This document shows positions 24,227 to 35,663 of a DNA stretch of 64,000 nt, piece after piece; position 1 is the first letter of the stretch, and every line of letters begins with the position of its first letter. Made by a program: the position numbers and the translations under genes. The notes beneath the pieces are model-generated. The model was not told the origin of the DNA. It ran no database searches and saw nothing but the letters and a program-made list of their open reading frames with translations. Source of the stretch: Plicaturopsis crispa FD-325 SS-3 (lineage: Eukaryota; Basidiomycota; Agaricomycetes; Amylocorticiales; Amylocorticiaceae); NCBI GenBank assembly GCA_000827205.1, contig KN832564.1, forward strand, positions 756,682 to 820,681, given 5' to 3'.

Positions 24227-27200
24227 TTAGTCCCTTACCGTGCGCGGTATGCGTGCCGCTGCGGGCGGCGCGGGGGTTGTTTTTGAAGGACCGGCGCTCG
24301 GGCGCTTCGCGGGCGAACTAGCCGAGCGCGCAATGGTGCCTACATTGGCCTGCGGTGACGACGCCTCGGCGGCGAGGCGCTCCCACTCGTCCAGCAGCCG
24401 CTGGCCGACGCTGGGCTCCAGCTCGGTCCCGTCCCGGGATACTTTTACTTCGCGCTCGTGGTTCCACGGGTTCCGCAGATGGCGCGTTTGGAAGAAGGGC
24501 AACCGCTTGGTGCACACCCATTCGATTTTGAAAGACTCGCCCCACCCCTCCTCTCGCGCGTCCCCCTGCTCCTCCCCTTCGGGCGCTTTCCCGTCGCTGT
24601 GCGGCATCTTCGGCAAGGATGCAGAAGAAGGACCCGCCTCGTCCTGGTGGGAGCGTACAGCACGCGACGGCGCGTCCTCATCGAGGTGGAAGAACTCCGC
24701 GCGCTCACTCTCGGACCGCTCCAGCTCCCCGGGCTGCATGATATCCGTGAAATGACGCGTTTGTGGCGTCTGCATAGTCAATTTATGGCGAGGCGCCCCA
24801 AGCTCGGGGGGCGCAGACTGGTGCTCGCGCTCGTGGGTCGCCATCAAGGACGAGCGGTTTCGCGGCGGCTTGCGCACGGCCGGGGTGTTCCCCGGGGACA
24901 TGGGCAGAGGCGACTTTGCCACCTGCCTATGTTGGCCCGGTGAAAAGAGCATGCCGCCCTTCGCGTGCGCCGGCGGGTGGGTGGGACTCTCTGGCTCTTC
25001 GGGAATGGTCTCCGATTGTATGGAGCTGCGGGTGGCAGGCGACGACAAGGAGGCGCTCGACCCGGGAGACGACTCTGCCGTACGCGTGGCCCAAGACACC
25101 TTCTGCTCGCCGCGCAGCACCGGGCCAGCCATCCTAAAATGACCACGTCAGCGCGCCGCGTGAATAGAATAACAATCTCCGCATGCTCACCTCGCATACC
25201 CATAAAACTCTCCGCTTTTGTTGACACCAAAAATGAGGAACACATCCTTGCTCGTCCGGTACGCCAGATCGAGCACACCCTCGTTGTGCTTCTGCGTCGC
25301 CCACAGGCCCTTCTCGACGCTAAGATCAAGGTCGAACTGCCCACCCACGGATGAGCTCAACTCGTACAACGCGGCGGGGGATACGCACCTGGCTCAACGA
25401 CTTCAGAATAAAATACCGCTGCGGGAAATATCGCGTCAACACGCTCGAGTTCGTCGACGCATACGAGCCGGAGCTGCTCGACGAGCCCTTCACCGCCCTA
25501 TGCAAATCGTCCTCGCTGCCCACCGACATGCGCGCCGCCCGCGCCGCCAACGAGTCCGCCGACATGGACTCCACGCGCTGCTGCTGCTGCTGCTCCTCCT
25601 TCGCCTTGTCCTTCTGGTCCTTCACCCAGCGCATGTGGATGCCCATACCGCGCTGGCCGCCGACGCCCGCCTTGAGGTCGTCGTCCTTGCTGCGCACGCG
25701 GCACACGAGGTTCGGGCACCGCGGGTCGTCGCTACGCAGCGGCACGTTGTTGAAGCGCGCGATCGCCTTGCGCAGGGCGTCCTCCGAGTCGAAGTTGATG
25801 AACGCGCAGTTTGAGCGCGCGATGAGGAAGACGGAGAGGACGCCGTTGTTCTCGGAGTCGCTGGACGAGCCTTCTTGGCTTGCGTCTGCGGGGCCGAACG
25901 CGGAGGGCGGTGGGCGGCTGAAGAAGTTCCAGAGCTCTTCTCGGGTCGCGTCAGACGGGACGTTACCAGCCCACATGACCCACTCCGAACGCTGAGCGGG
26001 GGAATTTGGGTGGTACGGGCGACGGACGGGCACTTTATCAGGTCGAGAATCAGCTGGGGGTGGCCTTGGCGGTGCAGCACTGGGGTTGGCAGTCGAGGCT
26101 GGAGGGGCGGTAACTAGAGTAGATGAGGACGATAGTTGTGAGTCGCTAAGTGGGGCCCGTGCATATAAGGGCTGGTGCGAAGGAGATCGCAGGAAAGGCG
26201 ACGGTGAAGACGTAGGCGACGTAACGGAGGACCCAGATGGACTAAACGTCGTCTCGGACTCGCTCCGGTGCCCCATTTGAGGGTACATGGGATAGTGGCC
26301 CTGGTACTGCGATTGTATACCTTCGTACGGTCGATTGGGGTGTGCCCCGCCCGAGGGAACGTACCACCAAGTCCCCTGCCCCTCCTGCTCGCCGGGAAAT
26401 TGTTGCGCATAAGGCGATGGACCGTATTGGTGGCCCTGATACATCGGCGAGCTGTGGGGAGGATACCCGAACTGGGGGCCGCCCATTGGCGGCGAAGGCA
26501 TGTGTGAACCGAACGGCGTTGTCGCCTGACCTGGATACGATGCCCCCATGTTCAATGGATGCGATGGCATTGGCGACTGAGGCGAAGGTGAGGGGTTCCC
26601 GTGCGCGTACATGGCGTGATTTGTAGGCGTAGCGTAGGGTGTGGGGTGAGCAGTGGCGCCTTCTGGAGAATGCCGCTGATAGTGGTAGAGCGGGGGCTGC
26701 ATCATAGCCTGATAACCAGAGACGTTTTGTGGAGTGAGCATATTTGGATCGGACGCGCCGTGTATCGCGGAGTTGTAGCCGGGTGGAAAACTATAGTGTG
26801 CTGCGGGATGGCCCATGGAAATGGGGGGCGACGGTGATACCGTGTATTGACCAGCGTAGCCACTCATTTGACCGTAGGACGCAGGATGTTGGGGGTACTG
26901 AGGGGGAGGACCATGGATGCCAGGGGAAATTGGAGAAGGACGGTGGCCGCTGTCGGGCGACTGTGGGGGCGCGGGGAAGACGCGGGGAGCAGGATTGGGT
27001 GGGGGCCGTGCGGGAGGTTTGCGAGAGGGACCCGGCTGGGACTGTTGTGCTCGCTTGGAGGAGTTCATACCGATAGGATGGCCACGATCCGCTATGTTTG
27101 ACTGCAGAAATAAATCCGATAGTCTACTTCCAGGTTCATCACCAGATGTTAAAGAGTGTTCGACGCCGACTTTGCCGGCAGATGGGAGGGCCTGGCGAGC

Positions 27201-27257
27201 TGCGACGGAAGGATTGTGGAATTCCGCTGGTTGCGCGGGGTCATAAGTATCTGGCAT
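24227..27257 (-). CDS. RRM plus YTH-domain RNA-binding protein
   Basis: A predicted m6A reader. A long proline/serine-rich N-terminus holds many short PPQ and HPxxY repeats (residues 1 to about 420). An RRM follows at about 420-545, with WVMWAGNVPSDATREELWNF and RNP-like NCAFINFDSEDALRKAI. The YTH domain begins at RYFPQRYFILKSLS. After an intron come DLDLSVEKGLWATQKHNEG, AYRTSKDVFLIFGVNKSGEF and, after the next intron, YGYARMAGPV. WATQ carries the first tryptophan of the methyl-adenine cage. About 170 disordered residues then separate this from the last YTH strand-helix, FKIEWVCTKRLPFFQTRHLR and NPWNHEREVKVSRDGTELEP. In animal YTHDC1 this gap is only about 15 residues. The start at 27257 (MPDTYDPAQPAEFHN) is chosen over an upstream non-ATG extension. 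Confidence 0.9.
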
Positions 27258-29015
27258 ATGGGTAGGCCCAGGAAGCCAAGAGTCAGCGATTCGAGCAGGA
27301 GAACTGCGGCGAGAAAGAAAGAAAGAGAAATCACCGAGAGAGATGGAAAGAGATAGATGGCAAGACCAAGAACGAGTTCGTCTAAGGGAAAAATAAAACG
27401 GAGAACATGGCCGGAGCCGTGGGTCAAAACATCGAAAGCAGAGTAAGTGGTGAAAAATAAAGGGGAATCCAAGGCAGCGAACGTCGACCAAGCTAAACGA
27501 GACGATTCGCGCAAAAAAACGAGTCCAATTGCCACGTGCTCACTCACCTATCGACGTAGTTGGAGTTCCGGACTCCGACTTGGGCCTGGGTGTCCTCGTC
27601 CCTTCCCGCTCAACCGCGACGTCAAAGCCCTGCGCTTGCATCTTGTCTTGCGTCGTCTCTCTTTTCTAATTATACCTGCAGATGGCAGTGTATCAGAACG
27701 GACAATGGATGTGCCGTGCAACAGCATTTCGGATTTTGTCATGTCGCGTACAATAATACGTTGTGTGGGGTATAAGTACAGTGGAACCACGAACCTTGCT
27801 TGCCTGTTCGTGTATGCGGGCAGTGTGCTCTCTTCCAACGCTTCTGTTCAAAAAGCGCAGTCGTTCGTGGAGTGGGGCAGTTGCGTCAAAAATGAGCCCC
27901 GCTTGTTGGCCCCCTCGCTATAAGGACCTGCCTTGTCGCACCGTGGGAAAAGTGATGTCATGGCGCGGTGCTCAGTGTCTCCAATCTGCTAGCAGGTTCG
28001 CGCAGAGGCAGGCACGGCGGCACCACACGATGTCAGCGGGCTCGTCTTTCCCAGAACGAGGCCCCCGCGCCAATATTTGCGAAATCGTTAGCATTTCGAC
28101 ATCTCTTCACTCATTCGTCCGCCTGGGTGGCTGCTTACCGGGGTACTGATGTCAGTCTACACGACGCGACTGGCCCGCACCAATGCCGTTCGAAGCTGTC
28201 GAAAGCACTCGAGGCGCGTGTCATAGGACGGGCAGTCGACCTGGGCCCGTCCATCCAGTCCCCATCGACCGGAAAATTGTCTCACGCGAGTATTTCGGAC
28301 ACGAATATTGCCAGCAAAGAGTCAATCGAGGTCGAGGGCAGGTCGTCTCGTCCGGCGAGCCCGACACTTCTGCGCAAAAATCTGACCAGTTTCCCGGGAA
28401 GCCTTGACGACCCTTCTCAGTTGCCATATCTGGTCTTAGCCCCTCTCTTCACAATACCTCTCGAGTCTCCATTCTTGCGTGCGTTCTTCATTGTCAATCG
28501 GTACATTACTACATATCATACACCGTACATCACATATCAAATAATAATATCGAGTACCTCGATAGCAGAAACAACGCCCCCAACAACCCCGCATCCTGGC
28601 CTGCTAGCAGAGGAGTCTCCCCGCCACCTCGCTTAATTGTTAGGTTACCCACCCCTTGGCGTACCCTTCTCCCCCACCCTGTCATATGGCGCGTGCTTTC
28701 CTGGATTCCTGAGGAGACGGAAGACCTTCGTCGAAAAGCGAACCCGCAAAGAGCTGCGAGGAGTAGAACTCGCGAACTCGCGAACTCGAAGAGTGGCGAG
28801 CGAGCACTGCATGAGCAAATCCTCCAACCAAGAAGATGCACCCTCCAACCAAGACGCACGGGACCACCATATGACAACACCCCATCCTCCAACGGCGCGG
28901 CGATTCAATTCGTCACTTGGAAGTTGGAGCGCGGAATCCGGATTATCTCCCCGTGGCTTCGGCTCCGGGCTCTCCAAATTCTTGATTACTTGAAGTTGAT
29001 GCCAATCGAGACACC
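27258..29015. other. Long intergenic region, no supported gene
   Basis: 1.76 kb containing the YTH-gene promoter and the GH71 3'UTR. A 222-codon + frame (27968-28636) and several minus frames overlap one another, and none resembles a family or has good splice partners. Small tandem features are present: AACTCGCG repeated about 28768-28790, and a near-duplicate CCAACCAAGA(A/C)GCAC phrase about 28827-28858. A TATAAGTA occurs at 27771. Confidence 0.45.
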
Positions 29016-30964
29016 TCACGGGCTCGCGGCAACGAACGCATTAAAGTTATACGCCCCCGGCTCGCCCTCGAACACGAACCCCTCCGCAGCCGCTTCCGCC
29101 ACCACCGCGCCCCCGCGCTCGATCGTTCCGCGCATCCCATCTCCGGGGACCAGCCCAACCGAGAGCTTCGACACCCCCGCGGGGACGCTGAACGTCTGCG
29201 CGCTGGATGCGGAGGTGGTGAGCGTGACGGTGGAGGGGGCGGTGGTTAGGGCGAGGGCCCAGAGGGTGTCCTGTGTCTGGGAGCAGCAATCAGGATGAGG
29301 ATGAGGAATGGGGTGGGCACGATGAGATGAATGAATGATATTGAATGTACGTACGATTTGCGCGTTCGCCGGAAGGCCTACGGGGTCCGGCGCGTTGGCG
29401 TTGGCGGGGTGGGGCCGCGCCCACATTATTATCCTGTCCTCCGTGATCTGGGGGTACGAACCGCTCTTGAACGCCGCAGCGTAGTACGACGTCAGCGCCA
29501 GCCAGCCTACGGAGCATGTGCATGAGGGACCGGCGGCAACGCAGATGAGATGAGTAATAATGCGTATGCATACCGGTATGGTCAAACCCGTCGACCCAAG
29601 CCTGGCTGTTCGGCTGCGCGCCCTTGATAGGGCCGATATAGTGCGATTCCCCGTAGTCGTTCCACGTCACGATCTCGACGATGTCGATCTTGTCGCGCGT
29701 GGACACGAGGTTCTCCCAGCGGGTGGCGTATAGGTGGTTATCCGTGAGGTAGATGAACTGTGCATACTAGGCGTCAGCGCTAGTTGTTGGCAAGGTGGAT
29801 GCAGGGGGCGTACGTTTTTGTTGAACGTGTCTTGGCCGTAGTGCGTGAAGAACCACGGGGAGACTGCGGCCATGTATGTTTTCGCGCCCGCGTTCATTCC
29901 AGCGAGGGCGGAAATGTGTTGTGTATCCGTGTCCGTCGATCCGACGAACTGCCCGAGGGCCTGCTTTGCAGTAGGGTTCGCAAAAAGGCTCGACAGCGCA
30001 GCGCCGACCGAGCTCAGCACGGACTGGGCGAAGGAGGTGGTGACCTGGATCGGCCACCCAGAGTTGAACTGTAAGTAGCCGACGTGAGTGGCGCGTTCGC
30101 GTGTACCGCAAGCATCAAAGACCTACGTTGAAATCGCCATCCATGACATCGGCAAACGTATTGAACGTAGCCGGGTCGACGAAAAAGCTGGGCACGAAAT
30201 GGACTGCGTTCTGTCCGCTCAGTTCAGGATGTTTCGTGAATTGGGAGGACCAGCCCTGGGGGACAGAGGACTGTCCGAAGGTGCACGATTCGCCAGCGAA
30301 GGTAGACGCAAATACGCTGCCGCCGTATTTAAATTGATTAGGGTGCGTCGCGTATGTCGTTATGTATGTGCGGAGAGTTTGCGCATCATCAGCCGAGGCG
30401 CATGGGAGGGAGCTGTGACCTTGTCAGTACGGAAGTACGACACGAATAGCACGAGGGGGCGACGCACGACATATCAAAGGACATGAACAACTTGAAGTCA
30501 GTGCCGGACTGGGACGCTGCCTGGTAGCTATAAAGTGAGCAGTCGCGAAAAAAGTCAGTTCCTGCGTCAGTGTCCGGGACCTTGCAAGGATCATCTTACG
30601 CGTCCGCCACCCTCGCGGGCTGCCAATCATCCCGCTCCACGTTCAACGCAAAAGCATCGATGCCGGAAGAATGCGCTAGCGCAATGTCTGCTGCCCAATC
30701 GTCGATGGTGTATGGAAATGTATTGCCGACCATGTGGTGTGCTACGACATATTTCTGGGAAGTGGTACTCGTGGGTACTGCCTGTGCTACGGACGTCTGC
30801 GTCGGTGTTTGCGTTGGAGTAGACGAATTACTAGATGAGAGGGCGTCGTCCCGTTTTCGCCACCACTTGGGCGAAGGGAACGCGGAGGTCATAGTTGGCC
30901 TGAGAGGTAAGGAATTAGCACCGGCAGAAAAGAGCGCAAGCACGAGGAGTGTAATTGGAAGCAT
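29016..30964 (-). CDS. Secreted GH71 alpha-1,3-glucanase (mutanase)
   Basis: A glycoside hydrolase family 71 enzyme that cuts alpha-1,3-glucan of fungal walls, probably for wall turnover or attack on other fungi. A signal peptide (MLPITLLVLALFSAGANS) is followed by a Ser/Thr-rich linker and the catalytic domain, with KYVVAHHMVGNTFPYTIDDW, IALAHSSGIDAFALNVERDD, FKLFMSFDMS, AVHFVPSFFVDPATFN and FADVMDGDFN (split by an intron). It continues YMAAVSPWFFTHYGQDTFNK and IDIVEIVTWNDYGESHYIGP, a hallmark of the family. Acidic residues in DGDFN and WNDYGES are candidate catalytic or binding residues. The C-terminal beta-rich part (TLTTSASSAQTFSVPAG) is the usual DUF-like tail. A minus-strand TATAAAT at about 31082-31088 lies 120 nt upstream of the ATG. 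Confidence 0.93.
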
Positions 30965-31918
30965 CTTGGAACCAGTCCAGAAAAAAGAGCGTCGGACGGA
31001 AACGAGGGACACAGGCGCAGCCTCGGAGTATAGCAGGTCGAGCGGTAAGGTGAAAGCCATCTCTATCCGGGCCCGTTGCAATTTATATCTGCCAGACAAT
31101 AGAACACACCTGATTCAATGCACAGAAAGCGCGCACAATGTACTCCCTGGGTGCCCTGGCCTGGAACAACGCCGGACGCGTCGTTGTTGTCCACGACGAC
31201 GGAGCACAATGGCGAACGTCATCAGAATGGACATGGCCCGTGCGCAAGGAATCGACATTGTGATTTGTCAGCAATGGTGGCTGCGTCCGAACAAACTGCC
31301 AAGTTCCCCCAGTAGAGTGAACGATTCGGATTAAAATATTGTCTTCACTCTTCAAAGGGGTTGCCTACGAGAGACTACCAAGTTCCAGCAGCTTCGCTTT
31401 TGTATGGGGTTCACATGTGAGGTTGCTAGATATTATATGCGCGTTTAGCATGCATGTACAGATGAATTTTACTTCAAAACAAAATATCAGGCAACCTCGG
31501 GTGACGTTCACAACGCTCGCAGGTCTACATCAGCAACTTGTAATTTCAATGTTACAAAGTCTATAACGTACACATCCCAACTGCGGGCACATAACTAATC
31601 GGAAAGGAAAGATGGACGCAATATGTGTATATGGGCTGCATATCGCACGGGAACACCAAGCCCGGAAAGAAAGAGGGGGAAGCGAGGCGAGGCGACAGAA
31701 GCGTTCTTCAAGATATTACACAGAAGGTCAGACAGACGACAGGACGAGTCCGCAGTGGAGGGATACATGGGCTAGTCCAAGATGGCTGGTTCCAAAAAAG
31801 CACAGAAAAAAATAGCAGTCGGATGCGTGTTGTGCAGCAGCAAAGGGGCGTTGGGGGGAATATGTCTGAATCGTGAAACCGTGAGCGAGTGAGTGAGTGG
31901 CTGATTGGGTGGGAGCGT
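30965..31918. other. GH71 promoter and neighbour's 3' region
   Basis: 954 nt. It includes the minus-strand TATAAAT at about 31082-31088 serving GH71. Nothing else could be supported; the frames here are short and unrelated to known families. Confidence 0.45.
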
Positions 31919-34138
31919 TCATGTGAGATCCATGGGCGGGGAGTGCCCGGAGGGGGGAGACACGATGGAGCCTCGGCGGCTCCGTCCGATGCGCGGCGAC
32001 TGGGAGGATTCAGCGTGCTTACCAGCGTCGCGCGGTGCATGCCCCGAGCGCGACTGGGACATTGCCGGCCCTTGGCCCATGCGCTGAGTCGACGGGGTGC
32101 GGGTTATATCCGGGCGTTCTGGGAGGGCGTGTGCAGGCTGCGGTGGAGTGCGCTTCGCAGGTGCTGTGCTTCTGGGATAGGCGCTAGGAGGGGGCGGAAG
32201 CGACGGCGCGTTGAAAGGCGGGCGGCTCGACTCGGGCTGGGGTCGGGGAGGGTCGAGGCGCATTGCGGACACCGATATCCGTCGCGAATCGAATGGCGCT
32301 GGGGAACCGTTTTCAGAGGCGGGGCCCTCCCGGTCATGATCGCGTCCCCATCCCGGCGACGATGCATGTCTTGCAGGTTCAGGCCTCTGACCGTCCAGGG
32401 GGTGGACGGGAGGGAACGCGTATGAGGTAGGCACATTGGAGACACTTATGCTGCTCCTAAACCGGCCACCCTGGGAGGGATCGATACTCCCGCGACGGCT
32501 CGATGACCCTGTGACGACACGAAGCGCCTCCTCGAGCTCTTCTACCCGTCGACGCAATCCGCTAACTTCCTCCAACACCGGTCCCATTTTCTTCTCGACT
32601 AGGCGCTCGATATGCTCGTCCATATGCTCTTGCTGGGCGGTGAGAGTCTGCATGAGTGCATTGGATTTCTGCATTTGCTCTCCAAGCCAAGTTTTCAGCT
32701 GCTTCGAGTCATTCAGCGCGTCGTAGAATATCTCGAACGGCGCTAGAAACGCGGACTTCGAGCCGGAATAGCTCGGGTGGTGCAAGGAGCTAGGAGTTGG
32801 GGGTATCAGAGTCGTTGCAATCGGAACCGACGCAGGAGGAGACCCCCTAGTGCCGCTAGGACCTGCGATTCCCAGATTCGACGAATCAGATGGGCCAGCG
32901 AGGCCCGCGCGTTGCATAGCAGCAAGCCGTGTCGGAGTGGGAGGAACCTGACTCGCAGGTATTTTTCGGGCGCTCTGCTCCGCACCCATGTTGAAGGGGA
33001 GGCGTGGAAGCGCCATTGGGAACCTACCTGCGTGCGGAACAGGGGGCGCACTCTGTATGGATGGAGCTAGCTGTTCGGCGGTGTGCGCATCGCGGGGGCT
33101 GATGAGGATGTCTGCGGGCTTCTTCTTGAGCGTGCCGAGCTTCGTGGCGCGACGGCGAGCGAAGCTGATGGGCGGGGGCGGGAGCGAGGCTGTAGGCGTT
33201 GATTGCGCTACGGGCTGTTGGCTAGGGACGGGCGGCTCCGCTGGACTGGGCGGGTGAGGTTCTGGCACATTCTGAGTGATGGGTGGCGCAGCGATGGACA
33301 CGCGCCTACTGCCAGGCATCGGATGCCCTGAATTGGGGCTTTGACGCTGCGCTGGCCGGTCATTGGGTGCATTCGCTGACCCGGACGTGGCCCCGAGGTT
33401 ACTCGGGCCATTTGACGTAGGGGTTGTCATCATGACACCGGCAGCGCTGCCCCTGCGCTGCTCAATGAGCGCCTTCTGCTTCTGCTTGACTGTGATCATG
33501 GACCGGACCTGCTGGAGAGCCTTGGGGTCATCAGGCATGAGCGTGAAGCCCATGACGGCCGGTGATATTGGAGTGGTAGCGCCCTGATCATTAGCTTTTG
33601 TGCGCAGATCAGTGTCGAGCGGGTGTGGTGCGCCACTGATGGTGACACGCCGCCGCTTGTTCGAGGGCGTGGGTCGAAGGCTAGAGGGAGGGGGTGCGCT
33701 ATACTCCTGTGTCTGCCTGTGTTTCGAGGTGTCCTCCTCTTCCTCCTTTATTCTAATGAGTCTAGGCGAGTGGTGACTGTGATGAGGGTGTGCAATGATT
33801 AGTAGGCAAATGGTGACTTCATGGACAAGCACTGACTCGGAATCAGAAGCATCGTCGTCAGCAGCAGAGGCAACCTCCTGCAGCGACCGTTTCCTAGCGT
33901 TAGAGGTCGTACCAGCATCTGTGTTGGTTCTAGTTCGTGTGCGCTCCTGTCGATGTCCTGCAGGTGAATGTGAATGGATTCGAGGAGCGTTCTCCTGTGA
34001 CGAGTGTCGTGACTGTATGGGCGGCAACGAGTTGTTTCCTGCCGATATGCTATTGAACGACGAGGCACTGAAGGCCTGGGCAAACGAGGGCAGCGACTGT
34101 GGGATTTGGGTTGCCATATTATCGTGGTTGATAGCCAT
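31919..34138 (-). CDS. Unrecognised disordered protein with a coiled coil
   Basis: An uninterrupted frame of 739 codons, not recognised. The N-terminus SLPSFAQAFSASSFNSISAG is followed by a basic/acidic stretch (NARKRSLQEVASAADDDASD). Long proline- and serine-rich low-complexity segments follow. One block, FARRRATKLGTLKKKPADIL, looks conserved in style and basic. A predicted coiled coil lies at about residues 466-545 (FEIFYDALNDSKQLKTWLGE, then EHIERLVEKKMGPVLEEVSG and LRRRVEELEEALRVV). The C-terminus is rich in PPRP and SRSG. A TACTAAT-like branch point near 33800 hints at an intron there, but no GT-AG pair I tested keeps the frame, so the unspliced reading stands. Possibly a nuclear or scaffold protein; the function is unknown. 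Confidence 0.7.
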   Translation of the reverse strand: MAINHDNMATQIPQSLPSFAQAFSASSFNSISAGNNSLPPIQSRHSSQENAPRIHSHSPAGHRQERTRTRTNTDAGTTSNARKRSLQEVASAADDDASDSESVLVHEVTICLLIIAHPHHSHHSPRLIRIKEEEEDTSKHRQTQEYSAPPPSSLRPTPSNKRRRVTISGAPHPLDTDLRTKANDQGATTPISPAVMGFTLMPDDPKALQQVRSMITVKQKQKALIEQRRGSAAGVMMTTPTSNGPSNLGATSGSANAPNDRPAQRQSPNSGHPMPGSRRVSIAAPPITQNVPEPHPPSPAEPPVPSQQPVAQSTPTASLPPPPISFARRRATKLGTLKKKPADILISPRDAHTAEQLAPSIQSAPPVPHAGRFPMALPRLPFNMGAEQSARKIPASQVPPTPTRLAAMQRAGLAGPSDSSNLGIAGPSGTRGSPPASVPIATTLIPPTPSSLHHPSYSGSKSAFLAPFEIFYDALNDSKQLKTWLGEQMQKSNALMQTLTAQQEHMDEHIERLVEKKMGPVLEEVSGLRRRVEELEEALRVVTGSSSRRGSIDPSQGGRFRSSISVSNVPTSYAFPPVHPLDGQRPEPARHASSPGWGRDHDREGPASENGSPAPFDSRRISVSAMRLDPPRPQPESSRPPFNAPSLPPPPSAYPRSTAPAKRTPPQPAHALPERPDITRTPSTQRMGQGPAMSQSRSGHAPRDAGKHAESSQSPRIGRSRRGSIVSPPSGHSPPMDLT

Positions 34139-35663
34139 GCAGGGGTTTTCGTGAGCTCGTCACACTTGGGGAGCTCTGTTCGTCAAGTACACTCCGCACC
34201 ACCAGCTCTGCCAGAGAGCAGGGCCCCTTGCTGTCTTTGGTTGAAGCGAAGATGATGATGAGCAACCGGTGTTTGTAGATAAGTGGGCCAACATATCGAG
34301 CACTCACCCCTAGCTATTGAACTCGGCCCAGCAGCTACTCGGCTATGGCGTTAGCAGGCTGCAGATTCCTCCAAGATCGTTGGGCAGGATACAGGACAGC
34401 TGGCAAGCCAGAGATGGCACGACCGTAGGGTGGAAAGGAGAAACGCGGACAGCGCGGTCGGGGAATATGCGAGCGGAAGCGTGAATTAATTATTTCAGGA
34501 AGAACTTCCATCAGATTCAGTCGATGTCGCTCGAGTCGCCGTCTTTTCTCACTTGCCATGTCCTGAAACACTTGCAATTGGTCCCTTTCTGACACCGACG
34601 ACAACGAAATGCGATAGTGTTACACCAGCCATATAGGCATCCGAAACGATACAGCAGGTGCACATGGCCTGGCGCATGCCAATACTGGTGATTGACTGGA
34701 CTAGGCCTCAGAACGCGAAACTGACAGAAACGTATTCCACGCAGGTGTTTGCTCCAACCGTATCGCGATGCCATTCTTCTGCTCGTAGCTTCTGCTCGAG
34801 GAACGGTGTATCGATGCGATTTCCATGATACTATGAACGTCACAAACGGTCCGACCGCAGTGCATACACTCGTTCGGGACATGGGAACAACCTCGCCAAG
34901 TTCATCCCACCATCCAGTCATACCCTGTGAAGCTGGAAGACAGACAATGAAACGCGGGCATCAAGCTCGGCTTGTTTCAGCAGGAGGGGGCTAGACTTTG
35001 CTACACTGCGAACGCTTCGGACACGATGCAGTCTGCCGCATCCATGACGAGCGTCAAGATATTGAGGGCCATCGTAAACGTCGTTCTCTCCATAATCTTG
35101 ATATATAAACTATAGCGATGCCAATACCAATCATCCCACCTTGATCGAGTCCTGCCCTATCATTCAAAGCGGCGTCAAAAGCATACTTGCCACGACGGAA
35201 ACATCGGTGAGTGCGTCTATGCCATCGGGCGCATGGGAGAATGATTACAGGCTTACGAAGGTTTTGGGCGGCGTCGCAGGCTGTATACACAAGGTTCAAC
35301 GGTGACCCAGGTCATCGACGCATTCATCGCACACCGTCCGGCGGTACTTCTCTAGGTACCTACAAGGATCCAATGGGATGCGTTGCAAAACGAGAGAACT
35401 TTAGGGCCCCGTCGCCCCTGGTAGGCTGCTTCCGACTTCATCGTGTGGGCCGCGAAACATCAGCGTCCAATTGCGCTGCACCTTGTAATCCTCGGCTTAC
35501 AGCCTACTCAGCTTCCAGAGGCTGCACAAGGTGCGCGGAAAAGCCTTCGGTGTTTCAGCGGCAAAGAACTGAGCGTCTCCTAATGTCCCCTTGTGATAAG
35601 TCAGCGATCAGGGCCTAAGAACAGATATCGAATCAGCGCCAACTCACTCTCAACATACAGTAC
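34139..35663. other. Unexplained 1.5-kb gap
   Basis: It lies between two minus-strand genes. I tried both strands. The minus strand has a few donor/acceptor-like sequences (for example near 35100-35150 and 34570-34630), but joined frames gave no conserved block. A + frame of 135 codons (35211-35618) is cysteine-bearing but irregular. I cannot support a gene. Confidence 0.4.

Noticed and set aside
27968-28636. 222-codon + strand frame upstream of the YTH gene
   Set aside because: Composition is random, it has no family resemblance, and it overlaps other long frames on both strands, as expected in GC-rich sequence.
33790-33850. Apparent intron with a CTACTAAT branch point in the 739-codon gene
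   Set aside because: Every GT-AG pair I tried that uses this branch point breaks the frame, so the unspliced reading was kept, with this noted as a doubt.
35211-35618. Cysteine-bearing 135-codon + frame in the 1.5-kb gap, considered as a hydrophobin or secreted protein
   Set aside because: No signal peptide and no hydrophobin cysteine pattern (C-CC-C); cysteine spacing is irregular.
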